Of a stretch of 23,481 nt of DNA, positions 7,503 through 14,784 are shown one piece after another. Source of the DNA: Ilumatobacteraceae bacterium. GTDB taxonomy: Bacteria; Actinomycetota; Acidimicrobiia; Acidimicrobiales; Ilumatobacteraceae. The stretch is from NCBI GenBank assembly GCA_007117775.1, contig SKFX01000187.1, positions 1 to 23,481 on the forward strand, given 5' to 3'. How positions within the stretch are numbered: the first letter of the stretch is position 1; every line of letters starts with the position of its first letter. The notes beneath the pieces are model-generated. The model saw nothing but the letters and a program-made list of their open reading frames with translations. It searched no databases and was not told the origin of the DNA. The position numbers and the translations under genes were made by a program.

Positions 7503-8908
7503 CAGCCCTCTCCGTTCTCGTCATCGTCGTGGTCGTGATCGTGGTCGTGATCGTGATCGTGATCGTGATCGTGATCGTGGCCATGGTCATGATCATGGTT
7601 TCCAATCAGCAGGTCGCGGTCGATCGGCGCACCATCGGCATCGACGATCTCGGCGCGTTCGACGAGCCAATCGAGGGCCTTGGTCTTGCGGATCTGCGAT
7701 CGCAGTTCTGAGACCGCATGATTCTGCTCATAGGCTTGGCGGACCTCCCGGGATTTGCGGCCCACCTGCATGGCGATCTTCGCGTATTCGGCCTCGAGGT
7801 CGACGTCATCGACCTCGATTCCTTCGGCGGTGGCAACGGCGCGCAATGCGAGGTCCACCTTGACCGCCTGTTCGGACTGTTCGCGCAACCCGGCGGTGAA
7901 GCTCTCCGGATCCTGTCCCGTCGCCGACATCCACGCACCGAGGTCAATCCCCTGTGCTTGGAACTGCTGGGTCATCCGCTCGACACGACTGCGCAGATCG
8001 CTCTGCACCATTGACTCGGGGATCTCATGATCGACGAGCAGCGCCAGCGATTCGGTCAACTTGCCACCCAGCATCGATCGGGCCTGATTGAGTTTGGTCG
8101 CAGCAATCCTCTCAGACACCGATGCGCGCCACTGCTCGATCGAATCGAATTCACCGAGGGTGTCCGCCACCCATTCATCGGTGATCTCGGGCAGGTCGAG
8201 CTCTTGGACCTGCTTGACGACGACCACGAAATCGGCCGGCTCATCGACGCCTTTGGGCGTGGAGGTGAACTCGAGTCGATCGCCGGCCGACGCTCCGATG
8301 AGCTGATCATCGAAGTCATCGGTGACCCAGCCCTGACCGACCTCATAGGACCAGTCCTCGGGGTTCAGGCCGGTGAGTTCCTCACCGTCACGGGTGACGT
8401 TCATGTCGAGCAGCACATAATCGCCCTGTTCGACCGGTCGCTCCACCGTCAACAGTCCGGCGTGCTGGCGCCGCTCAGTGTCGATGGCGGCCTCGATCTC
8501 GTCATCGGCCACCGAGATCGAGGGCAGCTCGACGCGCAGGCCGCCGTAGCCGGGCACGGTGATCTCGGGGCGGACCTCGCAGGTGGCATCGAACTCGACC
8601 GGGCCATCGTCTTGGCCAGCGGTGATCTCGACCTCGGGGGTGGCGATGAGATCGACCGCGTGCTCGTTGACGGCCTTGGCCAAGAATTCGGGAATGGAAT
8701 CGCGCAGGGCCTGCTCGCGTGCAGGTCCGATACCGATGCGAGCCTCGAGCAGTTTGCGCGGTGCCTTACCGGCACGGAAGCCGGGGAGACGCACTTCACG
8801 GGCGATCTGCTTGAAGGCTCGGTCGATCTCGCGATCGAACTCGGCCTCATCGACCTCGACGTACAACTTGACCTTGTTCCCCTCGAGGGGTTCGACCGAA
8901 CTCTTCAC
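7502..8908 (-). CDS. tig: Trigger factor (ribosome-associated chaperone and prolyl isomerase) with a His-Asp tail
   Basis: A 468-aa chaperone that binds nascent chains at the ribosome exit. The ribosome-docking signature PGFRAGKAPRKLLEARIG is in the N-terminal domain near residue 42. An FKBP-type isomerase domain follows at about 155-245 (EQGDYVLLDMNV, SYEVGQGWVTDDFDDQLIG). The helical C-terminal domain ends near 430. Residues 438-460 then form an alternating His-Asp run with 12 histidines, followed by an acidic end. The start is GTG at 8908 (MKSSVEPLEGNKVKL), the family's normal N-terminus. There is no Shine-Dalgarno; a TAGACT box ends 9 nt upstream. It is first in tig-clpP-clpX. Confidence 0.95.
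   Translation of the reverse strand: MKSSVEPLEGNKVKLYVEVDEAEFDREIDRAFKQIAREVRLPGFRAGKAPRKLLEARIGIGPAREQALRDSIPEFLAKAVNEHAVDLIATPEVEITAGQDDGPVEFDATCEVRPEITVPGYGGLRVELPSISVADDEIEAAIDTERRQHAGLLTVERPVEQGDYVLLDMNVTRDGEELTGLNPEDWSYEVGQGWVTDDFDDQLIGASAGDRLEFTSTPKGVDEPADFVVVVKQVQELDLPEITDEWVADTLGEFDSIEQWRASVSERIAATKLNQARSMLGGKLTESLALLVDHEIPESMVQSDLRSRVERMTQQFQAQGIDLGAWMSATGQDPESFTAGLREQSEQAVKVDLALRAVATAEGIEVDDVDLEAEYAKIAMQVGRKSREVRQAYEQNHAVSELRSQIRKTKALDWLVERAEIVDADGAPIDRDLLIGNHDHDHGHDHDHDHDHDHDHDHDHDDDENGEG
7526..7597 (-). repeat. Hexanucleotide repeat encoding the His-Asp tail of trigger factor
   Basis: A short tandem array of the 6-base unit GATCAC (minus strand sense), with GACCAC variants, inside the 3' end of tig. 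It encodes repeated His-Asp pairs, interrupted once by a glycine. The unit length keeps the frame, so gain or loss of units would only lengthen or shorten the tail by two residues. It is coding DNA, not a CRISPR or intergenic satellite. Confidence 0.85.
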
Positions 8909-8917
8909 AGGCAGTGG

Positions 8918-8923
8918 AGTCTA
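8918..8923 (-). promoter_or_regulatory. Possible -10 box for tig (near-leaderless)
   Basis: TAGACT on the minus strand matches TANNNT and ends 9 nt before the GTG start of tig. No Shine-Dalgarno lies in the intervening bases (CCACTGCCT). This would make the tig-clpP mRNA nearly leaderless. No good -35 box is seen. Confidence 0.4.
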
Positions 8924-8975
8924 CCGTTGGCCGACGAACGTGGTGCGGCGAGCGCGAATCGGGCAGAATACGGTG

Positions 8976-9248
8976 ATGGAATTCTGGAAGCCGCACTCCC
9001 TGGCAGTCCCTCACACCGATCAGCTCGATCTGCGCATCGGTGACCGGGTGCGGACCCACACCGAGGTCCACGGCGTACCGACCGGGACCGAGGGCCTCGT
9101 GATCCTGGCGAATGGCTTCAACTGGCAGCGGTACCGGGTGCTGTTCGACAACGGTGCTGAAATCGGCGATCTCGATGGTCGACAGATCGAACCCATCGGC
9201 CGCGCCCTTCGCCGGATTCGCAACGCTGAAGCCCGCGCCAAACGCTGA
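8976..9248 (+). CDS. Hypothetical protein with a small SH3-like/KOW-like look
   Basis: A 90-aa protein of no family I can name. The core GDRVRTHTEVHGVPTGTEGL followed by RYRVLFDNGAEIGDLDG suggests a short beta-barrel of the SH3/KOW type, where a GDRVR strand and a G-T-x-G turn are common. The C-terminus is basic (RALRRIRNAEARAKR), which could bind nucleic acid. It has no signal peptide, membrane segment or cysteine. It is transcribed away from tig across a 67-bp gap and is followed by tRNA-Pro. A CAGAAT box ends 6 nt before the ATG, fitting a leaderless start. The non-repetitive, fold-like sequence makes it likely to be real; its function is unknown. Confidence 0.65.
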   Translation: MEFWKPHSLAVPHTDQLDLRIGDRVRTHTEVHGVPTGTEGLVILANGFNWQRYRVLFDNGAEIGDLDGRQIEPIGRALRRIRNAEARAKR

Positions 9249-9312
9249 GCACTGTGCCGGCCGGGCCATCTCGGTCGACGGGCCGGATCCTCACGGTACG
9301 CTCAAGGCGATA

Positions 9313-9390
9313 CGGGATGTAGCGCAGCCTGGTTAGCGCACCTGCTTTGGGAGCAGGGGGTCGAGAGTTCGAATCTCTCCATCCCGACCA
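9313..9390 (+). tRNA. tRNA-Pro, anticodon TGG
   Basis: The acceptor stem CGGGATG/CATCCCG is perfect over 7 bp (9313-9319 and 9380-9386). The anticodon stem CCTGC/GCAGG encloses the loop TTTGGGA, with anticodon TGG at 9348-9350. The T-arm holds GAGAGTTCGAATCTCTC. The discriminator base is A and the CCA end is encoded (9388-9390). It reads proline CCN codons. Confidence 0.96.
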
Positions 9391-9460
9391 CGATCAACGC
9401 AGCACTCCGCGGGCGCCCGGAGGGCACCGCTTGTCACCCGAGGCGGGTCGGACGGCGCAT

Positions 9461-9481
9461 GCTGAGCGCTGAACGCTCAGC
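9461..9481. terminator. Perfect 8-bp hairpin at the convergent tRNA-Pro / DUF2786 junction
   Basis: GCTGAGCG-CTGAA-CGCTCAGC is a perfect 8-bp stem with a 5-nt loop. It overlaps the stop codon of the DUF2786 gene (9477-9479) and lies 70 bp past tRNA-Pro. There is no T-run on either strand, so it would be a non-canonical or bidirectional terminator, or an mRNA 3'-end stabiliser. Confidence 0.45.
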
Positions 9482-10232
9482 CGCCGGCTCGAAGCGCGCC
9501 GCGTGGTGCGACTCGGTGACGACCCAGATCAGCGCTCGCCGCCTGCTCCTGACCGGCGAAGTACCCGAGCATGTTCGGCCGCGCCGGCTGACGGGCTCGT
9601 CGGGTGGGCCCCCACGCCGACTCGGCGAACTGCTTCACCCGACGATCCCGATCGATGATCGCCGGCACGAGCGTTGCGTTATCGACCACCTCGCGATGTT
9701 GTCGTTCGGTGTTCATCGACTCCTCGAGCATCGAGCGGATCTGGTTCGCGTATCCGAACAGGAACGAACGTCGCCAACTGCGTGTCGCGGCCGCATCGAA
9801 CGAACGCTGTTGTGACATCTGCGCTGCGGCCTGCGCGTGCAATGAGGTGTACATCGCGATGACAACGTCGAGATCGCTGCGATAGCCCGCCACCATGGCG
9901 ATGGTCTCGGTCGTATCGCTGCGATAGACGACTGCGCATCCACTCGAGGTGGCGATCGCCGTGAGCAGCGCAAGGCGCGCCCTCACGTACGGGCCACGCC
10001 CGAGTCCGATCTCGGTGGTGTCGAGCTGATCATCATGATGCTGCGCGATGCGCTCGGGGTCGAGCCGGTGTGCGGCCATCAACTGCGCAGCCTTGCGGCT
10101 GAACGCATCGGCCTCCTCAGCATTGGATGTCCGCTGTGCCTTGGCGAGGAGCTTACGGACCTTGGTCGCCACCGATGCCGCCGACGGCGGCGGCGAGGCA
10201 TCGTTGTCACGTCGATCAGATGTCGTTGTCAT
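9477..10232 (-). CDS. DUF2786 domain protein
   Basis: A 251-aa cytosolic protein of unknown function. Residues 22-62 match the DUF2786 pattern (KVRKLLAKAQRTSNAEEADA, then FSRKAAQLMAAHRLDPERI). The middle part, about 80-190, continues as the alpha/beta region that usually follows in these proteins (ALLTAIATSSGCAVVYR, FLFGYANQI). The C-terminal 45 residues are Arg-rich and low in complexity. Such proteins occur in actinobacterial chromosomes and in phages, but nothing around it is phage-like. A CACACT box ends 6 nt before the ATG at 10232 with no Shine-Dalgarno, so a leaderless mRNA is likely. It converges on tRNA-Pro. Confidence 0.82.
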   Translation of the reverse strand: MTTTSDRRDNDASPPPSAASVATKVRKLLAKAQRTSNAEEADAFSRKAAQLMAAHRLDPERIAQHHDDQLDTTEIGLGRGPYVRARLALLTAIATSSGCAVVYRSDTTETIAMVAGYRSDLDVVIAMYTSLHAQAAAQMSQQRSFDAAATRSWRRSFLFGYANQIRSMLEESMNTERQHREVVDNATLVPAIIDRDRRVKQFAESAWGPTRRARQPARPNMLGYFAGQEQAASADLGRHRVAPRGALRAGG

Positions 10233-10238
10233 GTGATC

Positions 10239-10244
10239 AGTGTG
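10239..10244 (-). promoter_or_regulatory. Possible -10 box for the DUF2786 gene (leaderless)
   Basis: CACACT on the minus strand resembles TANNNT at positions 2 and 6 and ends exactly 6 nt before the ATG. That places the expected transcription start on the A of the start codon. The same geometry recurs at several other genes in this window. Confidence 0.3.
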
Positions 10245-10283
10245 AACCGGGGGTGCGACGATCGACGCCGCAGCCCGACGGAC

Positions 10284-11045
10284 TCAGCTCTGTTCCTCGA
10301 TGCTTGCGACCACCTGGCCGATCACCGCGCCGCCGTCGATGATGAATTCGTGGCCGGTCGAATAGGTGGCGTCGGCCATGAGGTACAGCAGCATGTCGGT
10401 GACTTCCTGGGGTTCACCGACGCGGGCGATCGGCTGAGACTGGGCCATGCCATCAGCATCGACGCCGTCGATCATTGGGGTGCGGATGGGCCCGGGGTGG
10501 ATCAGATTGACTCGGATGCCAAATCGCCCGAGTTCGAGTGCTGCGGTCTTGGTCAGGCCGCGCAAGCCCCATTTGCTGGCCACATAGGCTCCGAGACTGG
10601 CGTAACCCTGCAGACCTGCTGTCGAGGAGATGTTGATGATGCTGCCACCGCCGGCGCGCTTCATCGATGGGATGACCACATGCATGCCCAACCAGCATCC
10701 GGTCAGGTTGATGTCGATGGTTCGCTGCCAATCGGCTGGATCGAGATCCTGAATGGAGCCGAACATGACGATGCCAGCGTTGTTCACCAGATGCTGAACC
10801 GGGCCGAACTGCGACTCGGCCACCTCGAGCGCGCTGCGCCACTGCTCCTCACTCGTCACATCGAGTCGCCGGTACAGCACGCCATCGCCGAGCGATTCGG
10901 CCAACGCTTCGCCTTCGGCGTCGAGGACATCGGTGGCCAGCACCTTCGCGCCCGCTTCGGCCAATGCCCTGACATGGACCTCACCCATGCCCCGTGCCGC
11001 TCCGGTCACCACCACGACCTGGTCTCGTAGGGAATTCCTCGTCAT
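10284..11045 (-). CDS. Short-chain dehydrogenase/reductase (SDR)
   Basis: A 253-aa classical SDR that oxidises a hydroxyl or reduces a carbonyl with a nicotinamide cofactor. The cofactor motif TGAARGMG lies at 14-21. Asp39 at the end of the second strand favours NAD(H). NNAG is at 88-91, and the catalytic residues are Ser140/141, Tyr154 and Lys158 (YVASK). The C-terminal PGPIRTPM and FIIDGG are also conserved. The overall pattern is close to hydroxysteroid dehydrogenase-like and 3-oxoacyl reductase-like SDRs; the substrate cannot be read from sequence. The ATG at 11045 has a clear Shine-Dalgarno (GGAGG, 4 nt spacing), which excludes the longer ORF to 11114. It lies 51 bp upstream of the DUF2786 gene on the same strand. 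Confidence 0.92.
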   Translation of the reverse strand: MTRNSLRDQVVVVTGAARGMGEVHVRALAEAGAKVLATDVLDAEGEALAESLGDGVLYRRLDVTSEEQWRSALEVAESQFGPVQHLVNNAGIVMFGSIQDLDPADWQRTIDINLTGCWLGMHVVIPSMKRAGGGSIINISSTAGLQGYASLGAYVASKWGLRGLTKTAALELGRFGIRVNLIHPGPIRTPMIDGVDADGMAQSQPIARVGEPQEVTDMLLYLMADATYSTGHEFIIDGGAVIGQVVASIEEQS

Positions 11046-11179
11046 CTCGCCTCCGTCATTGTCGGGAATCGACGAACCGCTCTCTTCGGGCCGCCGTTCT
11101 CGATTATGACGCACTTCTCAGAGCCGTTCCACGGCACCTGTCCGGCGCGCCGTTCGACGATCGTGCGGCGGCGAGGAAT

Positions 11180-11254
<75 letters not shown>

Positions 11255-11365
11255 GAGAACCCGGTGCTCCCGAACGCTCAAAACGTCGAATGCACCGATT
11301 CGCCATGCAATGCTATCCGAGCCACGCGATGAGCCCTCGCGCCAGATCTGTCGGCCTCGACGGCA

Positions 11366-11809
11366 TCACGCCGGCTTGAACCACAAGATGGAGGGATCGC
11401 CTCCGCTGTAGTCGACGGTCAGTTCCTCGCCGCGCCGCACCGCCCGCCGGGTGGAGTACTGCAGCGCATCGAACTCGTGCACCTCCCCGGTGTCATCAAC
11501 GTCACCGGCATCGATGCGGTGGTAGTCGCAGTTGGGCTTCGCGTCGTGGTTGAACAGTGAACCGACCCCGAGAGCGAACGCTGCGGTCTGGTTCTCATCG
11601 GTCCATCCGTACGCGTAACCATGCAACGAGGTGTTGTCGATCGTGTTGAGGTCATCCTCATCGAGCAGGATCACCGGGGCCAGGTGCACCACTTGACCCT
11701 TGGGTAGATCGCGCTCGGCGAACACCCCGAGACCGTGGCGCGGCGACGGAGCGACACGGACGAGACTGCCAGCAACGGCGAGCGGCGGAGAGACGATCTT
11801 TGGTTTCAT
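11366..11809 (-). CDS. SET-domain protein (putative lysine methyltransferase)
   Basis: A 147-aa compact SET-domain protein. The N-terminal strand SPRHGLGVFAERDLPKGQVV (residues about 22-41) matches the start of a SET domain. LFNHDAKPNCDY fits the NHSCxPN S-adenosylmethionine-binding motif, and GEELTVDYSGG fits the GEELTxDY catalytic motif with its tyrosine. Pre-SET and post-SET zinc clusters are missing, as in other small bacterial SET proteins. It probably methylates a protein lysine; the target is unknown. I use the ATG at 11809; a TTG eight codons earlier gives a longer frame with no conserved sequence. No Shine-Dalgarno is visible and a TACGGT box ends 8 nt upstream. It stands alone between tRNA-Gly and the stress-protein gene. 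Confidence 0.87.
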   Translation of the reverse strand: MKPKIVSPPLAVAGSLVRVAPSPRHGLGVFAERDLPKGQVVHLAPVILLDEDDLNTIDNTSLHGYAYGWTDENQTAAFALGVGSLFNHDAKPNCDYHRIDAGDVDDTGEVHEFDALQYSTRRAVRRGEELTVDYSGGDPSILWFKPA

Positions 11810-11817
11810 CGTCCGAC

Positions 11818-11823
11818 ACCGTA
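11818..11823 (-). promoter_or_regulatory. Possible -10 box for the SET-domain gene (near-leaderless)
   Basis: TACGGT on the minus strand matches TANNNT and ends 8 nt before the ATG at 11809. The start has no Shine-Dalgarno. A TTGACC lies just upstream but is only 4 nt away, too close to act as its -35 box. Confidence 0.3.
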
Positions 11824-11898
11824 GCGAGGTCAACCATCAGATGCGGGTCTTGGGCTGTGGATCGCCAGCCGGGTCGACCGCACGATGCCCGGATCAGA

Positions 11899-12390
11899 TC
11901 ACAACGAGCGGCGCAGAGCGTCAGCTGCCTCGACAGCACTGCCGCGTCCGACCGGTGGCACCACGATGGCTGGACATGCCGCATGTTGGATCACCTGATG
12001 CGATGTGCTGCCGAGCATCAGGTCCGGATGACCACCGACCCCGCGAGCTCCGACCACCACGAAGGATGCGTCATGGCTGGCAACGGCGGTCAGGAGCGAC
12101 AACGACGGTGGTCCATCGACCAACTCTGCGCTCCAGCGGCCACTGAGCAGCTCATCGAGTGGTGCACACCATCGATCGCGCAACTCAGCGGCGATCTCTT
12201 CACGATGCTCAGCAGCTGGCACTCTCTCACCGTCGATGACGGCCAGCATGCCAAGCGCGTGCACTGCGACCACCGTGGTGCCGAGGGCGGATGCGATCTG
12301 TGCGGCGGTCTCGAGTGCCCGACGTGCGTTCTCGGAGCCGTCCACGCCGACGACGATCGGTCCGAGGGTGCGCTCAACAGGTGTGGTCAT
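11899..12390 (-). CDS. Universal stress protein (UspA family, ATP-binding type)
   Basis: A 163-aa single-domain Usp. The first strand IVVGVDGSENARRALETA is typical, with the nucleotide-contacting Asp in GVDGS. The ATP-binding motif G-2x-G-9x-G-S is complete (G114, G117, G127, S128), so it should bind ATP. It ends with the conserved CPAIVVPP strand. In actinobacteria Usp proteins respond to stress or starvation, and some bind cAMP or are linked to lysine acylation. The ATG at 12390 overlaps the stop of the deacetylase gene by 4 bp (ATGA), so the two are translationally coupled and likely work in the same context. Confidence 0.92.
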   Translation of the reverse strand: MTTPVERTLGPIVVGVDGSENARRALETAAQIASALGTTVVAVHALGMLAVIDGERVPAAEHREEIAAELRDRWCAPLDELLSGRWSAELVDGPPSLSLLTAVASHDASFVVVGARGVGGHPDLMLGSTSHQVIQHAACPAIVVPPVGRGSAVEAADALRRSL

Positions 12391-13418
12391 GAGAACTCCC
12401 AGAGTTGGCGGGCGGCCGTGACGGTCGGCAGTCCGATCTCGCCAGTCGAGGCCGACTCGGGTCGATACGACTCACCGAGCAGTGATGCCAGCGTGGCTCC
12501 GACCGAGCGAGTGAGCGCCCGAGGCGAATAACCGCCCTCGAGCACGGCCAGCATGCGCTGTTGGGGCACCAGCTCGGCGGCGCGCAGTGCTAGGTCCGCA
12601 TAGTCCGCTGCAGTCAACTGCAATCCTGCAAGAGGGTCATCGCGATGGCCGTCATAGCCCGCTGAGATGATCAACCAGTCCGGCTTGAACTCAGTGATCG
12701 CAGGAGCGATCACCTCGTCGAAGGCTGCCCGGTAGACATCACCGGCGGTACCGGCGGGAAACGGCAGGTTCAACGTGGTGCGTTCAGCATGCACACCTCC
12801 GGTCTCGCGCAGTTTGCCGGTACCGGGATAGAGCGGCGACTCATGCATCGAGATGTAGAACACATCGGGATCGTCATAGAAGATGTCCTGGGTGCCGTTG
12901 CCGTGATGGACATCCCAATCAAACACCACCACCCGCTCACCGCCCGCCGCGATCGAGGCTGCGCCGACCGCTGCGTTGTTGAACAGACAAAAGCCCATCG
13001 CCTGATCGCGCACCGCATGGTGGCCCGGGGGTCTGCCCGCTGCGAACGCGAACCGATGCTCACCGCCGCGCAACCCATCGATGGCATCGAGCACCGCCCC
13101 CGCAGATCGCCGCGCCGTATCCCAGGAACCGGGGGTGGCAACGGTGTCGGGATCGAGTTCCCCGCCACCGGCCTCGCAGAATCGACGGATCGCATCGACG
13201 TAGATCGGGTCATGGGCCATGGCGAGCTCAGCTGGGGTCGCGAGCCGGGGTTCACGCCACTCGACAGCATCGCCGATACCGGCCTCATCGATACCGGCGA
13301 GCGCGGCATCGAGGCGCGCTCGATTCTCCGGATGCCAATCAGGGGTGGCGTGGAAGTCCATCTCGGGTGAGGCGACGACCAAGAGCGGTGAACCCACGAC
13401 TCCAGCCTGCCAGATCAT
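12387..13418 (-). CDS. Histone deacetylase-family amidohydrolase (AcuC-like)
   Basis: A 343-aa zinc hydrolase that removes acyl groups from lysines or acetylpolyamines. Key residues are all present: the His pair H133-H134 in RPPGHH, metal ligands D169 and H171 in FDWDVHHGNG, the third ligand D256 in SAGYDGHRDDPL, and the transition-state Tyr297 in EGGYSPRAL. It should therefore be catalytically competent. HPENRAR near residue 29 is the usual N-terminal family motif. I use the ATG at 13418 instead of a GTG three codons earlier. It is coupled to a universal stress protein downstream and divergent from a GNAT acetyltransferase 62 bp away, which points to reversible protein acetylation. Acetylpolyamine hydrolase is the main alternative. 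Confidence 0.92.
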   Translation of the reverse strand: MIWQAGVVGSPLLVVASPEMDFHATPDWHPENRARLDAALAGIDEAGIGDAVEWREPRLATPAELAMAHDPIYVDAIRRFCEAGGGELDPDTVATPGSWDTARRSAGAVLDAIDGLRGGEHRFAFAAGRPPGHHAVRDQAMGFCLFNNAAVGAASIAAGGERVVVFDWDVHHGNGTQDIFYDDPDVFYISMHESPLYPGTGKLRETGGVHAERTTLNLPFPAGTAGDVYRAAFDEVIAPAITEFKPDWLIISAGYDGHRDDPLAGLQLTAADYADLALRAAELVPQQRMLAVLEGGYSPRALTRSVGATLASLLGESYRPESASTGEIGLPTVTAARQLWEFS

Positions 13419-13468
13419 GCTGCCCACAACAGAGTCAAGAGTCCCTTCCGTGGCGCTTCGACAGCCGC

Positions 13469-13474
13469 GACACT
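13469..13474 (+). promoter_or_regulatory. Possible -10 box for the GNAT gene (leaderless)
   Basis: GACACT ends exactly 6 nt before the ATG at 13481, the same geometry as several other genes here. The spacer GAGAAG is purine-rich but not a good Shine-Dalgarno at this distance. No clear -35 box is seen. Confidence 0.25.
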
Positions 13475-13480
13475 GAGAAG

Positions 13481-14503
13481 ATGACCGAGGACCCTCACGA
13501 TCCTGGCGGCGAGCGCGTCATCCTCGAAGAACTCGAACTCTCGGGTCGGCACCTGACGGTCTGTGAGGCCCGCCCCAGTGATGCACCCCGAGTCCTCGAG
13601 ATGTACCAGCGACTCTCGCACCGAGACACCCACCTGCGATTCCACAGCGGTTTCCGACCCAATGCCGCATTCGTCGACAACTGGCTGGATCGCTCGACGC
13701 GCAAGGGCGCGGTGCTGATCGTGATCGAGGGCGATACCGAGACCGGACCGGTGATCGCCGATGCCGGCTACATCCCATCGGACCCACAGACCGCCGAGTT
13801 GGCCATGACGATCGACCCGGAACGCCGGGGCTGGCTCGGGCCGTACCTGCTCGATGTGATGGTCGAACACGCCCGTGCTGCGGGGATCACCAACCTCGTG
13901 GCCGAGGTCCTCACCAACAACTGCGCCATGATGACCTTGCTACGCGCCCGGGGCTGTGCGTTCGAACCGAGCAGCGATCTGTCGGTGGCACGGGTGCTGA
14001 TCGGCACCGAGGCCCACACGCCGGTCTGGGCCGAGGGTGCACCTCGCCCACGGATCCTCATCGAGGGATCTTCGGGCTCATGGCACGGGGCCCGCGCCGC
14101 ACAGCAGGCCGGTATCGCCATCATGGTCTGCCCTGGGCCCGAACGCGGTCGCGCCCATCGGTGTCCGCTCCTCGAAGGCCGACAATGCCCCCTCGTGGAT
14201 GATGCCGATGCGGTGATCATCACGCTGCCGCCCGATGATGTGACTGGTCGCCTACTTGAGGCCCACGAGCGCCAGGGGCTGCGGTCACAGCCGATGGCGC
14301 TCAGCGACGCGCTCAGAGAACGATTCGGAGACATCGCCGATCGGGTCACGTTCGAGCTCGATCCGCTGGTCTCGGGTCCCGAAACGGTCGATGCGGCCCA
14401 GGCCGCCATCGCCGAGGCACGTGACCCCGACGATCAACAGGGTTCACAACAGGCGAATGATGGGTGTGGCGGGCCTGATCGCTGCGACGACGCCGGACCC
14501 TGA
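13481..14503 (+). CDS. GNAT acetyltransferase fused to an unrecognised Cys-containing C-terminal domain (Pat-like)
   Basis: A 340-aa cytosolic protein. Residues about 14-175 form a GNAT domain. VCEARPSDAPRVLEMYQRLS and THLRF resemble the N-terminus of Pat-type protein lysine acetyltransferases. The acetyl-CoA segment is AMTIDPERRGWLGPYLLDVM, close to the usual RxxGxG/A loop but with Trp in it. NLVAEVLTNNCAMMTLLRARG ends the fold. A second domain at about 189-312 begins ILIEGSSGSWHG and has an alpha/beta look, with Cys217, Cys228 and Cys236 close together (CPGPE, RCPLLEG, QCPLV). I do not recognise it. The last 25 residues are low in complexity. It is divergent from the deacetylase and convergent with the ACP gene. 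A regulated protein acetyltransferase is likely but not proven. Confidence 0.82.
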   Translation: MTEDPHDPGGERVILEELELSGRHLTVCEARPSDAPRVLEMYQRLSHRDTHLRFHSGFRPNAAFVDNWLDRSTRKGAVLIVIEGDTETGPVIADAGYIPSDPQTAELAMTIDPERRGWLGPYLLDVMVEHARAAGITNLVAEVLTNNCAMMTLLRARGCAFEPSSDLSVARVLIGTEAHTPVWAEGAPRPRILIEGSSGSWHGARAAQQAGIAIMVCPGPERGRAHRCPLLEGRQCPLVDDADAVIITLPPDDVTGRLLEAHERQGLRSQPMALSDALRERFGDIADRVTFELDPLVSGPETVDAAQAAIAEARDPDDQQGSQQANDGCGGPDRCDDAGP

Positions 14504-14512
14504 GTCACTCAG
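14500..14512. terminator. Small palindrome shared by two convergent stop codons
   Basis: CTGAG-TCA-CTCAG is a 5-bp inverted repeat that contains the TGA stops of both the GNAT gene (14501-14503) and the ACP gene (14509-14511). The genes end only 5 bp apart. The stem is short and no T-run follows, so terminator function is doubtful. Confidence 0.25.
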
Positions 14513-14754
14513 AGCCGGGCGGACAGATAGTCGATGAACGACGACCACGTCGACAGATGTGGGTAGTCGCGTTCGGGGATCTCGAGTCCGGTGGCCTCAT
14601 GGATGGCGGTGACGATGTTCAACAGGTCCATTGAGTCCAACTCGGCCTCCTCGCGCAGGTTGCGATCGGCATCGATCGCGTCCAGGTCGACATCGGGGGC
14701 CACTCGTCCGATGGCCTGTGTCAGCACCCGATGTGGATCACGCTCAACTGCCAT
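14509..14754 (-). CDS. Acyl carrier protein, free-standing
   Basis: An 81-aa acyl carrier protein. The phosphopantetheine site is Ser41 in ELDSMDLLN, matching the DSxxLL pattern with Met at the next position. The helices around it (LTQAIGRVAPDVDLDAID, LNIVTAIHEATGLEIPE) have normal ACP spacing. It is more divergent than a fatty-acid-synthase AcpP and resembles the specialised ACPs of dedicated pathways. The ATG at 14754 has a good Shine-Dalgarno (AGGAG, 6 nt spacing). It is the last gene of the ligase-E1alpha-E1beta-E2-ACP operon, 30 bp after E2. The context suggests it accepts an acyl group made or carried by these enzymes. Confidence 0.92.
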   Translation of the reverse strand: MAVERDPHRVLTQAIGRVAPDVDLDAIDADRNLREEAELDSMDLLNIVTAIHEATGLEIPERDYPHLSTWSSFIDYLSARL

Positions 14755-14784
14755 CTCGGACTCCTGTTCGGTGATGCTCAGTCA

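Noticed and set aside
7526..7597. Possible CRISPR-like array
   Set aside because: The units are six bases, contiguous and in frame in tig, with no spacers.
7448..7711. Plus-strand ORF with a long Val-Ile repeat that looks like a membrane segment
   Set aside because: It is the antisense reading of the His-Asp repeat in tig. The hydrophobic run is a by-product of the hexamer repeat, and no start signal supports it.
8027..9043. Plus-strand ORF of 338 codons opposite tig
   Set aside because: It is antisense to trigger factor and runs across the tig promoter region into the 90-aa gene in another frame.
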